A stretch of DNA of 64,000 bases from Daphnia carinata (Eukaryota > Arthropoda > Branchiopoda > Diplostraca > Daphniidae): assembly GCF_022539665.2 (NCBI RefSeq), contig NC_081334.1, positions 9,208,424 to 9,272,423 on the forward strand, given 5' to 3'. Of this stretch, positions 54,494 through 63,949 are shown in pieces (position 1 is the first letter of the stretch; each line of letters begins with the position of its first letter). The position numbers and the translations under genes are program-made. The notes beneath the pieces were generated by a model. The model ran no database searches, was not told the origin of the DNA, and was given only the letters and a program-made list of their open reading frames with translations.

Positions 54494-55009
54494 ATGGAGT
54501 TTGATTACATGTGTGTGTTGTCTAACCGTGCTGCTGTTGATACTGCATTGTGGTTTTTTGACGTCGTGGCGTATCAACGTCCCTTCCGACTATTTTATTC
54601 GTTTGATCGTGATCTCTTTTTCACTTTGTACCGGCCATCCTTGATTGTTGAGACTGGTATCCCTTTCGATTTTGAGTTTCGGCGTGTCTGTCACACCGAC
54701 CGATATTATTCGTGAGTCGTATGGCATTTTCCTCTTGGTGTTCCTCTTAGTTTCTTTTTCTTCTGTAGTCGTTTCCCGGGTTATGCTCGCTATCGCGACA
54801 TTTTCCCGATTCGATTTGCTCGGCTCCTCTGGTGGTTGGATTCTGGTGAAGATGTTTTCCATCGGAATAGCCATTCGTCTCTTTTCTTGGCTGAACAGTT
54901 TCAAGAGGAAGTTATTGATCAAATAGTGATGCGCAACGTTCATCGCGTTCTTCGACGACTTTTGGCGGACACCAACCCCTTGCTGACGACTTACTTGTAT
55001 TTCCGCTAG
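54494..55009 (+). CDS. Antisense accessory gene, copy 2 (in element D), intact two-exon gene
   Basis: Exon 1 (54494-54711) encodes MEFDYMCVLSNRAAVDTALW, YQRPFRLFYSFDRDLFFTL and DFEFRRVCHTDRYY. A 57-bp intron (54712-54768, GTGAGT...TTCTGTAG, phase 2) follows. Exon 2 (54769-55009) encodes RFPGYARYRDIFPIRFARLL, SGEDVFHRNSHSSLFL, MRNVHRVLRRLLADTN and TYLYFR to TAG. Total 152 residues, aromatic- and Arg-rich, with no signal peptide, membrane segment or Cys cluster. I recognise no family. It reads out of the 3' LTR side, convergent with env (190 bp between stops). Conservation of exon 2 and of intron position and length in three copies argues that it is real and carried by the element. Possible roles (transcription control, antisense regulator, nuclear factor) are guesses. 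Confidence 0.75.
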
Positions 55010-55060
55010 AATACACTTTTCCAAGGTTCCTTATCCATTGACTTTCCCTTTTCCTTCCTT

Positions 55061-55082
55061 TTTTTTTTTTTTTTTTTTTTTT
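55061..55082. repeat. T22 homopolymer after the antisense gene
   Basis: A run of about 22 T between the antisense gene's stop and the env stop. It could be a polyadenylation remnant on the minus strand or simple slippage. Confidence 0.5.
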
Positions 55083-55198
55083 AGGTTTGAACAGGTTTGG
55101 ATAAAAGGTAGGTGTGTTAGTTACATGAATACTACAAAATTTTCCTTTAAGTCATAACATATTGCATAATTGTGTTTTGGATTGCTACTGGGCATATT

Positions 55199-56577
55199 TC
55201 AGTTTTGGGGTGCAATAAGACATCCGTCGTTCCAACAGAGTCCTTTACCGGGTATAATTTGCGTATCATTGTGTATATTGGTACAGGTTTTATGTGCTAA
55301 CATAGGAATTTCTTGTTTAAGATTTTTAGGGTTTTTCTTTCTTTTACATAGACTAATGATTGCAGTGAATGGTATAAAGGCAATACAAATATAACTAATT
55401 AGTATGGTTATTGCTATTACGACTACGGCTAAAATTCCATATTTAAATATTGACATCCAACTGGTCATATCCCAGAAATTTACCTGGGATCTATTATCTA
55501 AAACTAATCCAGAAAGTGAATTAGTATTAGATTGTTGTATTCTACTGACTAATTCTGTTAAAACATTTAACTGTTCAACACTATTTTCCTCGTACATCGA
55601 GTGATGTTGGGGCAAATAGTCATAAGATTTGAGAGGCAAATCCTCAAATGCTTTAATTAGTTTCAATTTTAAAACATGGATAGATGGCTCCTGCATTTTC
55701 CATTCACCATTTATCCAAGTATATGTCTTGTCATTTAAATTGACATATTGTCCATTCCAGAAACAGTCTTGGAATGGGTGTAGGGACCAACCATCCTTTC
55801 CAACGGTGAAATTGGTATTCGGGTCCGTTTGAAAAAATGGTTGATAGCCGCATTTTGTTTGTACGGCTGTTATCTTGATTGTGACAGTTTCGCATTGCTG
55901 CAAAACTAGGCTTTTACCGTTTCCGGTTATTCTACTACATTCATTTAGATTTAACGCGCGGGCTGCGAGCAGTCCGTTCGTTTGTGCTAGAATCATTGCT
56001 TGATTCCGCTGTAATGAAGTGATTTTGCAATATAACTGTCGCACTTCGTTGGCTAATTGCGATTCATGTTTTATTGCTTGGCCCTCGATGTACTGTCTAT
56101 TTTCGATATCCAACAGCGCACGAACGCTGTCCACTATCTGAGCCTTTGTCTCATTACTCTGGATGTTTCGAACTTCGCTGGAGTCGTTTAGCTCGATTAG
56201 CCTTTCTCGTCTCTTCCTGTTTCTTTCTTCTCTTCGCTTCTTAATTGCATTTGCATCTTCTATTACATCTAGAGGCAGGAATGCAGGTGCTAGTGTTCTT
56301 TGAAAAATCCATTCTTGTATTTTTTGTGAAGAGTCACAGGGTACTGCTCGCACCGTTTTATCTTCATACAGTGGAACTAAGCAAAATGGATTATCTTTTA
56401 ACGCGAAAAGTCTGTCCACTACATTGTAGTTCCACAATGTTCTATTGCTAAGCTCGCTGTTGCATGGTTGCGTCGTCATAGGCATTACGCAGTTTGATGT
56501 TGACAAAACTCCTAATTTCCCGTTTACATAACCAAAATCCTGTTTAGGGTAACCATCGGTCGAACTACTTTGATTAC
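55199..56577 (-). CDS. env: Element D env glycoprotein, C-terminal part
   Basis: The frame is open from the element E insertion at 56577 through the nominal start at 56506 to 55199. Features in order: a Cys-containing block YNVVDRLFALKDNPFC... CDSSQKIQEWIF, a basic patch RNRKRRER (furin-like), heptads, KHESQLANEVRQLYC, QTNGLLAARALNLNEC, LQQCETVTI, KCGYQPFF, FTVGKDGWSLHP, a transmembrane helix YGILAVVVIAITILISYICI and a tail with IPGKGLCWNDGCL. I associate the order QTNGLLAA / LQxC / CGxQPF / GxDGWS / TM with chuvirus-type class III glycoproteins, also seen in some arthropod LTR elements; this is recall, not a search. The gene is interrupted by element E and continues at 63950-64000. Confidence 0.75.
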
Positions 56578-56934
56578 TGTTATGGATATTGCCGGCGTCG
56601 GACCCAGGTCGTGAGCAGCTGGTAGGATGGGGCAGATAATTCAGCAGATGGAAAGGAATAATAATCCAACAGATAGCCGAGACAAGTATATTTTACCCGA
56701 TACACTTAACACAGTACACCTTCACTTTAAGGGTTACGCGAAGGGAAGCCAGCAAGATGCAGAGCTCCTTCTTAGGACCACTTAGTAGACGGCGAGGTAA
56801 CTGACTGCCCTAAACCATTGACAGCAGACGACCCCGTCGCATACCCTCCGGTCTGCCATCTATCAAGGGGAGATATAATCGGGACACGAGATGGGGATAC
56901 ATGACAATAGTTATGGGTTATGACACTTGTAACA
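56578..56934 (-). repeat. Element E 3' LTR
   Basis: 357 bp, TGTTACAAGTG...CCATAACA on the minus strand. A short purine-rich tract (AGGAAGGGCCGAA) lies on its internal side. Confidence 0.95.
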
Positions 56935-57049
56935 TTCGGCCCTTCCTGACTCGAAGTTCCATACGAATAACACAAATAAAACACAGGGGTTTTCTGGAAC
57001 TTCGAAATTGCCTCCAAGGAAAAGAAGATAACCGAGGAATGAAAACAAA

Positions 57050-57105
57050 AACAACAAAAAAAAAAAAAAAAAAAAAAAAAAGGAAAATACTCCCAACTAC
57101 TGACC

Positions 57106-57142
<37 letters not shown>

Positions 57143-57355
57143 GAGAGAATGGGAAAAAAAAAAAAATTCCTCCCTGAGGCTCACGGCTCTTCACACCCAC
57201 CCAAATGACGGCGATTTATCAAAGCAAAAAAAAACAATTAACAAATAACATCACCACCCCCCCCCCAAAAAACAAAAACAAAAACAAAAAAAAAAAAAAA
57301 AAATACCATGACAATCCCAACAATTCCCCCCACACACAAAAAAAAAAAAAAAAAA
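57050..57355. repeat. A-homopolymer-rich 3' non-coding zone of element E
   Basis: Runs of 15-23 A, and a C run near 57258, between the pol tail and the 3' LTR. Frames here (poly-Lys or poly-Phe) are artefacts. Length calls in these runs are unreliable. Confidence 0.8.
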
Positions 57356-57385
57356 ACACGATAGCGAAAGAAGAGCGTGTATGTT

Positions 57386-57760
57386 TTATGTGTTGTAGTC
57401 GTTCATCCATGCAGGTCTTCTTGTCCGTCTCCCAGCTCTTGTAGTTGTTGTTGGCATGTCTCCTTGTGGAGGCTCTTCCGACTCGGACGAAGATGAGTCG
57501 CTCGAAGAAGACGAAGACGAAGATGAAGATGAAGACTCGTCGACTGCCACATCTTCCGAAGCGTCCCACTCCACATCCGACCGACCATTGAAGCGACGAA
57601 TCTGGCAGACGTGGACGTTAAAACGCCTATACGTTGATTTCTTCCGTTGCGCGGGCAGGTCTTCGACTAGGTAGGTTGTTTGCGACAGCTTTCGTACTAC
57701 CTGGAATGGCCCCATAAATTTAGGAAAAACTTCTTGGTGGAATTTTTCTTTCTTGGCTTC
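57386..57760 (-). pseudogene. pol: Element E integrase C-terminus (GPF module and acidic Ser tail), frameshifted
   Basis: GPFQVVRKLSQTTYLVEDL is the GPY/F module that should follow the integrase core. It is in a different frame from the 1264-codon ORF, which ends 18 bases inside it. The module is followed by VHVCQIRRFNG, a run of Ser with Asp/Glu, and a basic end, GRRTRRPAWMNDYNT. A one-base indel near 57760 is the likely cause. Confidence 0.85.
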
Positions 57761-60700
57761 CGTCTAACTAGAACAAGGTCACCCTGGAGAAACTCGGGTT
57801 CCGGCTTCCGCCTTCGATCCGTTCTTTCCTTACTTTTTCTTTGTTTTTCCATGATGCGCAAACGAGCTGACGACCTCCATTCTGAAACGCGTGACAAGAA
57901 AGTTGCATGTGGTTCTTCTTCGTTCTTTGGCCAAGGAAAGAGATTTTCTATGGCTAGGACTGGTGGACGACCATTCACTAGTTCAAACGGCGTTACCTCG
58001 GTTGTGGCTTGTCGGGCAGTATTGATAGCATACGTTGCGGCTGCTAAATGTAAGTCCCAATCCGTATGCTCGGGGTTGACAAAGGCGCACAATGCAAGTG
58101 TTAGCGTACGATTAACTCTTTCCACTAATCCATTAGTCTCCGGATGCTCTGCAGTGGCCAAAATGTGTTTAATATGCCAGCGCGTCACCCATTCGGCGAA
58201 CATCTGGGACGTGAAGGCTGATCCCTGGTCGCTAACGATACGTTGCGGTGTACCATGGCGAAAAATAATGTTCGTCTCGAGGAACGACGTAACAAATTTT
58301 GTTGAAGTGTCAGGTACAGCAGCCACCTCGACCCACTTCGACAAATAGTCTATTGAGACGATTATGTGACGATGTCCAGAAGCAGTGACTTTAAACGGGC
58401 CCAAGTGATCGATTCCGATCAGCTGGAACGGAGAAGTTGGTGGTTCGATGGGCTGTAGTCGACCAACCACCTGACCAATGGCGTGTTTGTGTGTTTGGCA
58501 AAAAGAACAAGATTGTACAAAAATTTTTACGCTCCTACCCAGCCGTGGCCACCAAAATCGACCTTTAATTTTAGAAAGAGTTCTGTCCACACCCTGATGG
58601 CCAGAAGAAGGAGAATCATGACACGCTTCCAAGATTTTTCTACGAAGGATAGAGGGAATAACGAGTAGCAACTTCCTGCCAGAATGTTTGTTTTTTTTAT
58701 ACAGAATTTTACTACGGATGACAAAATCTTGGGAAATTTTACAGGGCGTAAGGGTGTCTAATGCAACAAATATTTTCCGTAGCTGGCCGTCTTGTTGTTG
58801 CAAGAGGGCGAGCTCTTTTGAGGCATAACCCACTTCGGGTTCTTTTACAATGACTGCTAGACAATCATCTGGCCGGGAAACAATGCCGTCGGCAGGGTTC
58901 CTGGACAGTGTGTCCGCAACAACATTATCCGTACCTTTCACGTGCTCAATCGTGAAGATAAACTCCTGTAACTCAAGCACCCATCTAGCAAACTTCCCCT
59001 TTAAATCCCTTTTCCCCATCATCCACTTGACGGCTGAACTGTCCGTCTTTACAAAAAAATGTCTCCCATAAATATACGAGCGCAATTTTTTGAGTGCCCA
59101 CACCACCGCCAAACATTCCAGTTCATTGGCGTGATATCTAGTTTCGGTGTCCGACAGCCTTCTGCTGATGAAAGTCACAGGTCGATGTCCTTCACCAGCA
59201 TCTTGCGTCAACACTGCTCCTAGACCAGTTTGACTTGCGTCAGTCTGAATAGTAACTTCTAGAGCGTCATCGAAATGAGCCAGAACAGGAGCAGTCGTAA
59301 GACGCGCTACAATACTGCTCTTTGCGTCTTCGTGACGTTCCGTCCATCGCCAAACAGCATTCTTTTTGAGGAGAGCGTGCAAAGGGTGAGCCAATGACGC
59401 AAAATCAGGGACAAAACGCCGATAGTACGACGCAAGTCCAAGAAAACCTCGTAGTGATTTCAAATTTGTAACAGGCATGGAAGTCAAGGCGCGCACTTTC
59501 TCGCCTTCCGGGTGAATACCTTCCGCATCAATTACGTGTCCCAGATGGGATACCTTGGTGGCGCCGAAAACGCATTTGTCAATGTTCAGTGTCAAATTCG
59601 CTCGCTCTAGAGCTGTTAACACCAACTCTAGGCGTGCCAAATGCTCGTCAAAAGATCGGCCAAAAACCAATATATCATCTAAATAAACTAGGCACATATG
59701 CCACTTCAACCCAGCCAAAACTCTATCCATTAAACGTTGAAACGTCGCCGGAGCATTGCTCAACCCGAACGGCAAACGTTTAAACTGATAAAGACCGTCT
59801 GGAGTGACAAACGCTGTCTTCTCCCTATCTTCCAACGCTACAGGCACCTGCCAATATCCACTGGCCAAATCCAAGCAAGAAAAAAATTGTGTACCTGCTA
59901 GCCTGTCCAAAACATCGTCGATGCGAGGTAACGGATAAACATCACGTTTCGTCACCGCATTTAGACGTCTAAAATCAATACAAAAACGATAGTCACCAGA
60001 TTTTGCTTTACGAACTAAAACGACGGGCGAACTCCACGGACTAAAAGATTCTTCGACAACACCGTCTTCTAACCTTTCCTCAACCTTTTCCGCAATAATC
60101 TGACGTTCGAACGCTGATACCCTACATGGTGCAGACTTCACCGGACAAGCATTCCCCGTGTCAATATGATGTTCAACTTCAGTGGTTTGCCCAATTTCCC
60201 TTTTTGACTTCGGAAAGCATTTTCGTCGACGTTCAAGCATACCCATAAGTTTTTCACGTTGACCAGAGTCTAGTCCCTCCCCAATATAAACCTGAGTGAT
60301 GGATTTGGCTTCATCACCTACTGGAAGAACGGTGGCACAAATTTCAGACTCCCCGTCTGTCAAAGTAGACAACACGGCGTCGTCGTTCAGTTCAACAGTA
60401 CAAAAGAAATGCCGTCGTCTCAGTCTCAACTCCGCAGGGGAATAATTCACAAGGGGTATCTCCGTTAGTCCTCTATTTACCGTCACGACACTGGCTGGTA
60501 TCACCCACTCCTTTCCCGGCTTCGAACAACAATTAAACTTAACGAAAGCCGTACCAGAGACATCTGTCGACAGTCTTCCCTTCACAAAGACTAGCGAGTT
60601 TGGGGGAACCACCTGGTGTCCATCTGTCTTAACTGGGATCCATCCACGTCGTTTCGAAGGCGATTCCTCCGCAAAAGACTCGATCAGACCGTCGCTTATG

Positions 60701-61491
60701 TCAAAATCTTCTTCATTACTCCCTTCTTCCTCCGAAAATGTTTCCTCCCTGCTGCTTTCCTCGTTAATTATATGCACTTCTTCCGACCATCGCACCTTCT
60801 TTTTCTCCTTCGTCAAAACTTCCTCTATCTTACTTCCTTCGTCCTTTTCGACTTCCCTGTACCCCTGATTTAAATTTCCCTCAATTAATGCTATATCCTC
60901 TCTTTTTACCTCCTTTTCTGCTACGTTACTTTTCTCCCTTACTAAATCTAAATCCCTATTTTCCTCCCCCCTTACACCTTTCCCCGTTATGTTACTCTCC
61001 CCCCTTACTAAATCAAAATCCTTATTTCCCTGCGTCACCACACCCTTATTTTCCTTCTCAACTAACCCTTCCCCGACTAATTCAATTCTCCCTCCCCTTA
61101 CTGCAATGTTAGTTTTGCTATTTACAACCCAGTCGACACCCAAGATTAGTGCGAAGGGAGCGGTCCTTAGAACGGTTACGGACGGTAGGGTTACAAAGCT
61201 GTCCTTCCATTTGATGGATAAGGGTAAGGACCCCTCTACTCGCACAACCTTGTTGTCGACTCCCCTTAACTTAGTTTTTGTGACTTTACGCAGCGGATCT
61301 AAAAACTTACGGACGACGCTTAGCCGCACGGCACTGACGCTAGCACCTGAGTCGACAAGTGCTACTACTTCTCCTACACTTTTTATCCACACCTTGATAA
61401 GAGGCAAGGCTGGGCGACTTTCAGTGACAAAAAATCCCTTCAAGGGCGCCATTGCCCTCGACGCACTACGCCGTCGTTTTTTGCCGGACAA
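57697..61491 (-). CDS. pol: Element E pol: protease, RT, RNase H, integrase
   Basis: 1264 codons. Protease ALVDSGASVSAV near residue 47; an acidic Glu/Lys-rich linker (about 140-285); RT with SGDYRFCIDFRRLNAVTKRD, FFSCLDLASGYWQVPV, LPFGLSNAPATFQR and CLVYLDDILVFG (YLDD); RNase H VTIQTDASQTGLGAVLTQ and ADTLSRNP; integrase zinc CHDSPSSGHQGVDRT...CSFCQTHK and core IGIDHLGPFK, VSDQGSAFTSQMF, PETNGLVERVNRTL. All catalytic residues are present. The clade differs from B, C and D: separate LTR sequence and no env. It may be active, or recently so, apart from the C-terminal frameshift. Confidence 0.95.
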   Translation of the reverse strand: MSGKKRRRSASRAMAPLKGFFVTESRPALPLIKVWIKSVGEVVALVDSGASVSAVRLSVVRKFLDPLRKVTKTKLRGVDNKVVRVEGSLPLSIKWKDSFVTLPSVTVLRTAPFALILGVDWVVNSKTNIAVRGGRIELVGEGLVEKENKGVVTQGNKDFDLVRGESNITGKGVRGEENRDLDLVREKSNVAEKEVKREDIALIEGNLNQGYREVEKDEGSKIEEVLTKEKKKVRWSEEVHIINEESSREETFSEEEGSNEEDFDISDGLIESFAEESPSKRRGWIPVKTDGHQVVPPNSLVFVKGRLSTDVSGTAFVKFNCCSKPGKEWVIPASVVTVNRGLTEIPLVNYSPAELRLRRRHFFCTVELNDDAVLSTLTDGESEICATVLPVGDEAKSITQVYIGEGLDSGQREKLMGMLERRRKCFPKSKREIGQTTEVEHHIDTGNACPVKSAPCRVSAFERQIIAEKVEERLEDGVVEESFSPWSSPVVLVRKAKSGDYRFCIDFRRLNAVTKRDVYPLPRIDDVLDRLAGTQFFSCLDLASGYWQVPVALEDREKTAFVTPDGLYQFKRLPFGLSNAPATFQRLMDRVLAGLKWHMCLVYLDDILVFGRSFDEHLARLELVLTALERANLTLNIDKCVFGATKVSHLGHVIDAEGIHPEGEKVRALTSMPVTNLKSLRGFLGLASYYRRFVPDFASLAHPLHALLKKNAVWRWTERHEDAKSSIVARLTTAPVLAHFDDALEVTIQTDASQTGLGAVLTQDAGEGHRPVTFISRRLSDTETRYHANELECLAVVWALKKLRSYIYGRHFFVKTDSSAVKWMMGKRDLKGKFARWVLELQEFIFTIEHVKGTDNVVADTLSRNPADGIVSRPDDCLAVIVKEPEVGYASKELALLQQQDGQLRKIFVALDTLTPCKISQDFVIRSKILYKKNKHSGRKLLLVIPSILRRKILEACHDSPSSGHQGVDRTLSKIKGRFWWPRLGRSVKIFVQSCSFCQTHKHAIGQVVGRLQPIEPPTSPFQLIGIDHLGPFKVTASGHRHIIVSIDYLSKWVEVAAVPDTSTKFVTSFLETNIIFRHGTPQRIVSDQGSAFTSQMFAEWVTRWHIKHILATAEHPETNGLVERVNRTLTLALCAFVNPEHTDWDLHLAAATYAINTARQATTEVTPFELVNGRPPVLAIENLFPWPKNEEEPHATFLSRVSEWRSSARLRIMEKQRKSKERTDRRRKPEPEFLQGDLVLVRRKPRKKNSTKKFFLNLWGHSR

Positions 61492-62740
61492 TCTCTAGCA
61501 ATATGGCGTGCCGATTGCACGAATAACACAATCTTGGCGCTGATCCCCTTGGGGTAAACCCTCCACCACCCATCCGCGGAGCACTAGGTCCGGGATTAAC
61601 AGTGAGTCGTGACAGCGACCATGAAATTTGGTTGACCAAGCGGTCTCCCAGACTTTGAAAGAGTGTGGTCAAATCCTGTGTTGCTGGCGCAGGGATAGTT
61701 GACTGAGGGGCTGTTAAAACAGGGGGCGTTGGTTGTAAAAACGGCGCATTTGTAGTCGCTGGCACACTGGGGACTGGAGGCGTTAACCCAAGTTGCTCTA
61801 AGTCTCTGAGTCGCGTCAAAAAGGCCATAAAGTCTACCGGTAAAGGAGAAGTTAAGGCTGCGACGTGAATAGGGTTCGCGAGACCTCTCAGCAACATCTT
61901 GATAACGTCAGCCTCCGGTAACGGGACGGGACAACGTAGGCACAACCGTCGCTTGTCCAACGCGTATTCAAGACAAGATTCCCCTGGTTTTTGTACCCTT
62001 GACTCTACGAGCGAACTCCACTCCAAAAACGAAAGCGCTCGAGCAAAGTTTGTCACTAGTGCGGCTGACCAAATAGCCCAGGTAGCGTGATGGTGTCCCG
62101 TTTGCACGTGCCATTGGGAGGCCGTGCCCTCAAGACGTGTCACAGTAACCAAAAGTCGATTCTCCTCTGTCCAACCCTCTAACCCACCAACGCGTTCCAC
62201 ATGGTCAATAAACCCTTGCGCATCTTCGCCAACAGCACCCGAGAAGCGTGGTATAGAACTGACAGCAATCGTCGACGGACGGACTGTCTGGGCAGCTGGC
62301 AAAGCGGCAGCAAGTGCTTGGAGAGCTTCGTTGTTCTGTTGTTGTTGCACGTTAATAATTTCGACGAGTTGGGCAACCTGATTTTGCCTCGCCGCACCGT
62401 CAGCCGCTGCTACTTCAGCAAACCTATTCAATGCCACGATTAGCTCGTTATTGTCTGCCATGTCCGTTGATGGAGATGCTTCTGCCGCCAGTACAAACTC
62501 TAACTTCGGACAGCTTTTTTTCGTCGCAGGTGAACGCGGCACCGGACGAACAATACGTGCTCTTGCTGTTGTTTGACGAGCTTGTCCCCTCTGATTCCGC
62601 AGGTAGTACTGTGGTTCAAAGCCAAAAAAGGGATCTGGGACGTCGGGATTCAAATCCGACATGCAGAACCAACCGTACGAAAATCCGAAAATACCAAAAC
62701 AAAAAAAGAAAAAAAAGAAAACAAGCGCGAAAGGCCACAA
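61466..62740 (-). CDS. gag: Element E gag
   Basis: About 420 codons. I would start at MSDLNPDVPDP or at MADNNELIVAL rather than at the upstream Phe-rich part of the frame. The Retrotrans_gag core has FSGAVGEDAQGFIDHVERVG, EGTASQWHVQTG and a Pro/Thr-rich linker, then the first half of a zinc knuckle (LCYSCNR). The second half of the knuckle (HIARDC) lies in another frame, and pol begins in the third. The core packages element RNA. Confidence 0.85.
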   Translation of the reverse strand: MWPFALVFFFFFFCFGIFGFSYGWFCMSDLNPDVPDPFFGFEPQYYLRNQRGQARQTTARARIVRPVPRSPATKKSCPKLEFVLAAEASPSTDMADNNELIVALNRFAEVAAADGAARQNQVAQLVEIINVQQQQNNEALQALAAALPAAQTVRPSTIAVSSIPRFSGAVGEDAQGFIDHVERVGGLEGWTEENRLLVTVTRLEGTASQWHVQTGHHHATWAIWSAALVTNFARALSFLEWSSLVESRVQKPGESCLEYALDKRRLCLRCPVPLPEADVIKMLLRGLANPIHVAALTSPLPVDFMAFLTRLRDLEQLGLTPPVPSVPATTNAPFLQPTPPVLTAPQSTIPAPATQDLTTLFQSLGDRLVNQISWSLSRLTVNPGPSAPRMGGGGFTPRGSAPRLCYSCNRHAILLEIVRQKTTA

Positions 62741-63330
62741 ACAAAAAAAAAAGGAGGCCCAAAAAATGAGAGAAAAAAAACAACAAAAAAGCAGAGAAAA
62801 AAAACAAATAAGTACGTACGTACTAAGACGTCTCGACCAAGATCAGGAGGTCGACAAAACAAAGCAAAAGCCAAAAAAAAAAAAAAAAGTTGTTGAACGC
62901 AACCAAAATGGCGAGCCAAAAAAACGCAACACCATAAAAAAAGTACCACAAAAAAAAAAAAAAATACTCTGTGGGTGAGCGAAAAAAAGAAACACAAAAC
63001 GCCGTCAAAACCAAAAAAAAAAAGGAAAAGTGAGAAGCCGAGCGAGGTCTCACAGCGTAATTCGCACACAAAAATCTTTTCCTTGTCCACGCGAAAAAAA
63101 GGTGGAAGAGAAAAGAAAAAAAAAACACTTCCGCACCGTAAATCCAATCGCTAAGGAGAAAAAAAAAAAAAAAAAAAAAAACAAAATATCACACGTGACA
63201 ACAAAAAAAAAACGTGTGAGGCGTTCCAAAAATAAAGAAAAAAACGGAACGTGCAGCACAAAGCAGGGCGGGCAAAAAGCACGCCGCAAAAAAGATACAA
63301 TTTCTACTACACACCGTACAACAAAAATCA
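62690..63330. repeat. A-homopolymer-rich leader of element E
   Basis: About 640 bp between the 5' LTR side and gag, with many A7-A21 runs on the plus strand (T-rich leader in the element's sense). Long Phe-rich or Lys-rich frames on either strand are artefacts of composition. Confidence 0.8.
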
Positions 63331-63593
63331 TGCGTTGGGATTGTTTATTAGATAGCCCGTGGCTATAGGTAACAAGGGTTGAAATACTTACCTGTACCGT
63401 TCCTCCACCCTTCAACAAAGACGTCGCGGCGGGATGGGATCCACTCCCCTTCGGCGTCAGCAAGGACAATCCCCAATGGCGGCGACCAAGTACGCGAAAA
63501 TATCCTATTCACGTGGGCGGCAGGCGGGTCCGATGTGGGCGACTTTATAAAAGTCGTTCGATGGCCTACTAATATCCCTCTTCTGACACCAAT

Positions 63594-63949
63594 TGTTATG
63601 GATATTGCCGGCGTCGGACCCAGGTCGTGAGCAGCTGGTAGGATGGGGCAGATAATTCAGCAGATGGAAAGAATAATAATCCAACAGATAGCTGAGACAA
63701 GTATATTTTACCCGATACACTTAACACAGTACACCTTCACTTTAAGGGTTACGCGAAGGGAAGCCAGCAAGATGCAGAGCTCCTTCTTAGGACCACTTAG
63801 TAGACGGCGAGGTAACTGACTGCCCTAAACCATTGACAGCAGACGACCCCGTCGCATACCCTCCGGTCTGCCATCTATCAAGGGGAGATATAATCGGGAC
63901 ACGAGATGGGGATACATGACAATAGTTATGGGTTATGACACTTGTAACA
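63594..63949 (-). repeat. Element E 5' LTR
   Basis: 356 bp, nearly identical to 56578-56934. TSD ATTAC follows at 63950-63954. Confidence 0.95.

Larger units (their letters stand above)
56578..63949 (-). mobile_element. Element E: young Ty3/gypsy retrotransposon inserted in element D env
   Basis: LTRs at 56578-56934 and 63594-63949 differ by one 1-bp indel and one substitution that I can see. TSD ATTAC lies at 56573-56577 and 63950-63954. A putative PBS, TGGTGTCAGAAG, follows the 5' LTR after AT. Order on the minus strand is gag, pol, acidic-Ser tail. Two non-coding zones are crowded with A runs on the plus strand (57050-57355, 62690-63240). Gag/pol frames are nearly intact, with breaks at the zinc knuckle and near 57760. 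Confidence 0.95.

Noticed and set aside
57456-57674. Asp/Glu-rich plus-strand ORF (DEDEDEDED)
   Set aside because: Complement of the Ser-rich tail of element E pol.
62573-63368. Lys-rich and Phe-rich ORFs on both strands
   Set aside because: Produced by A/T homopolymer runs in the element E leader; no family motif.
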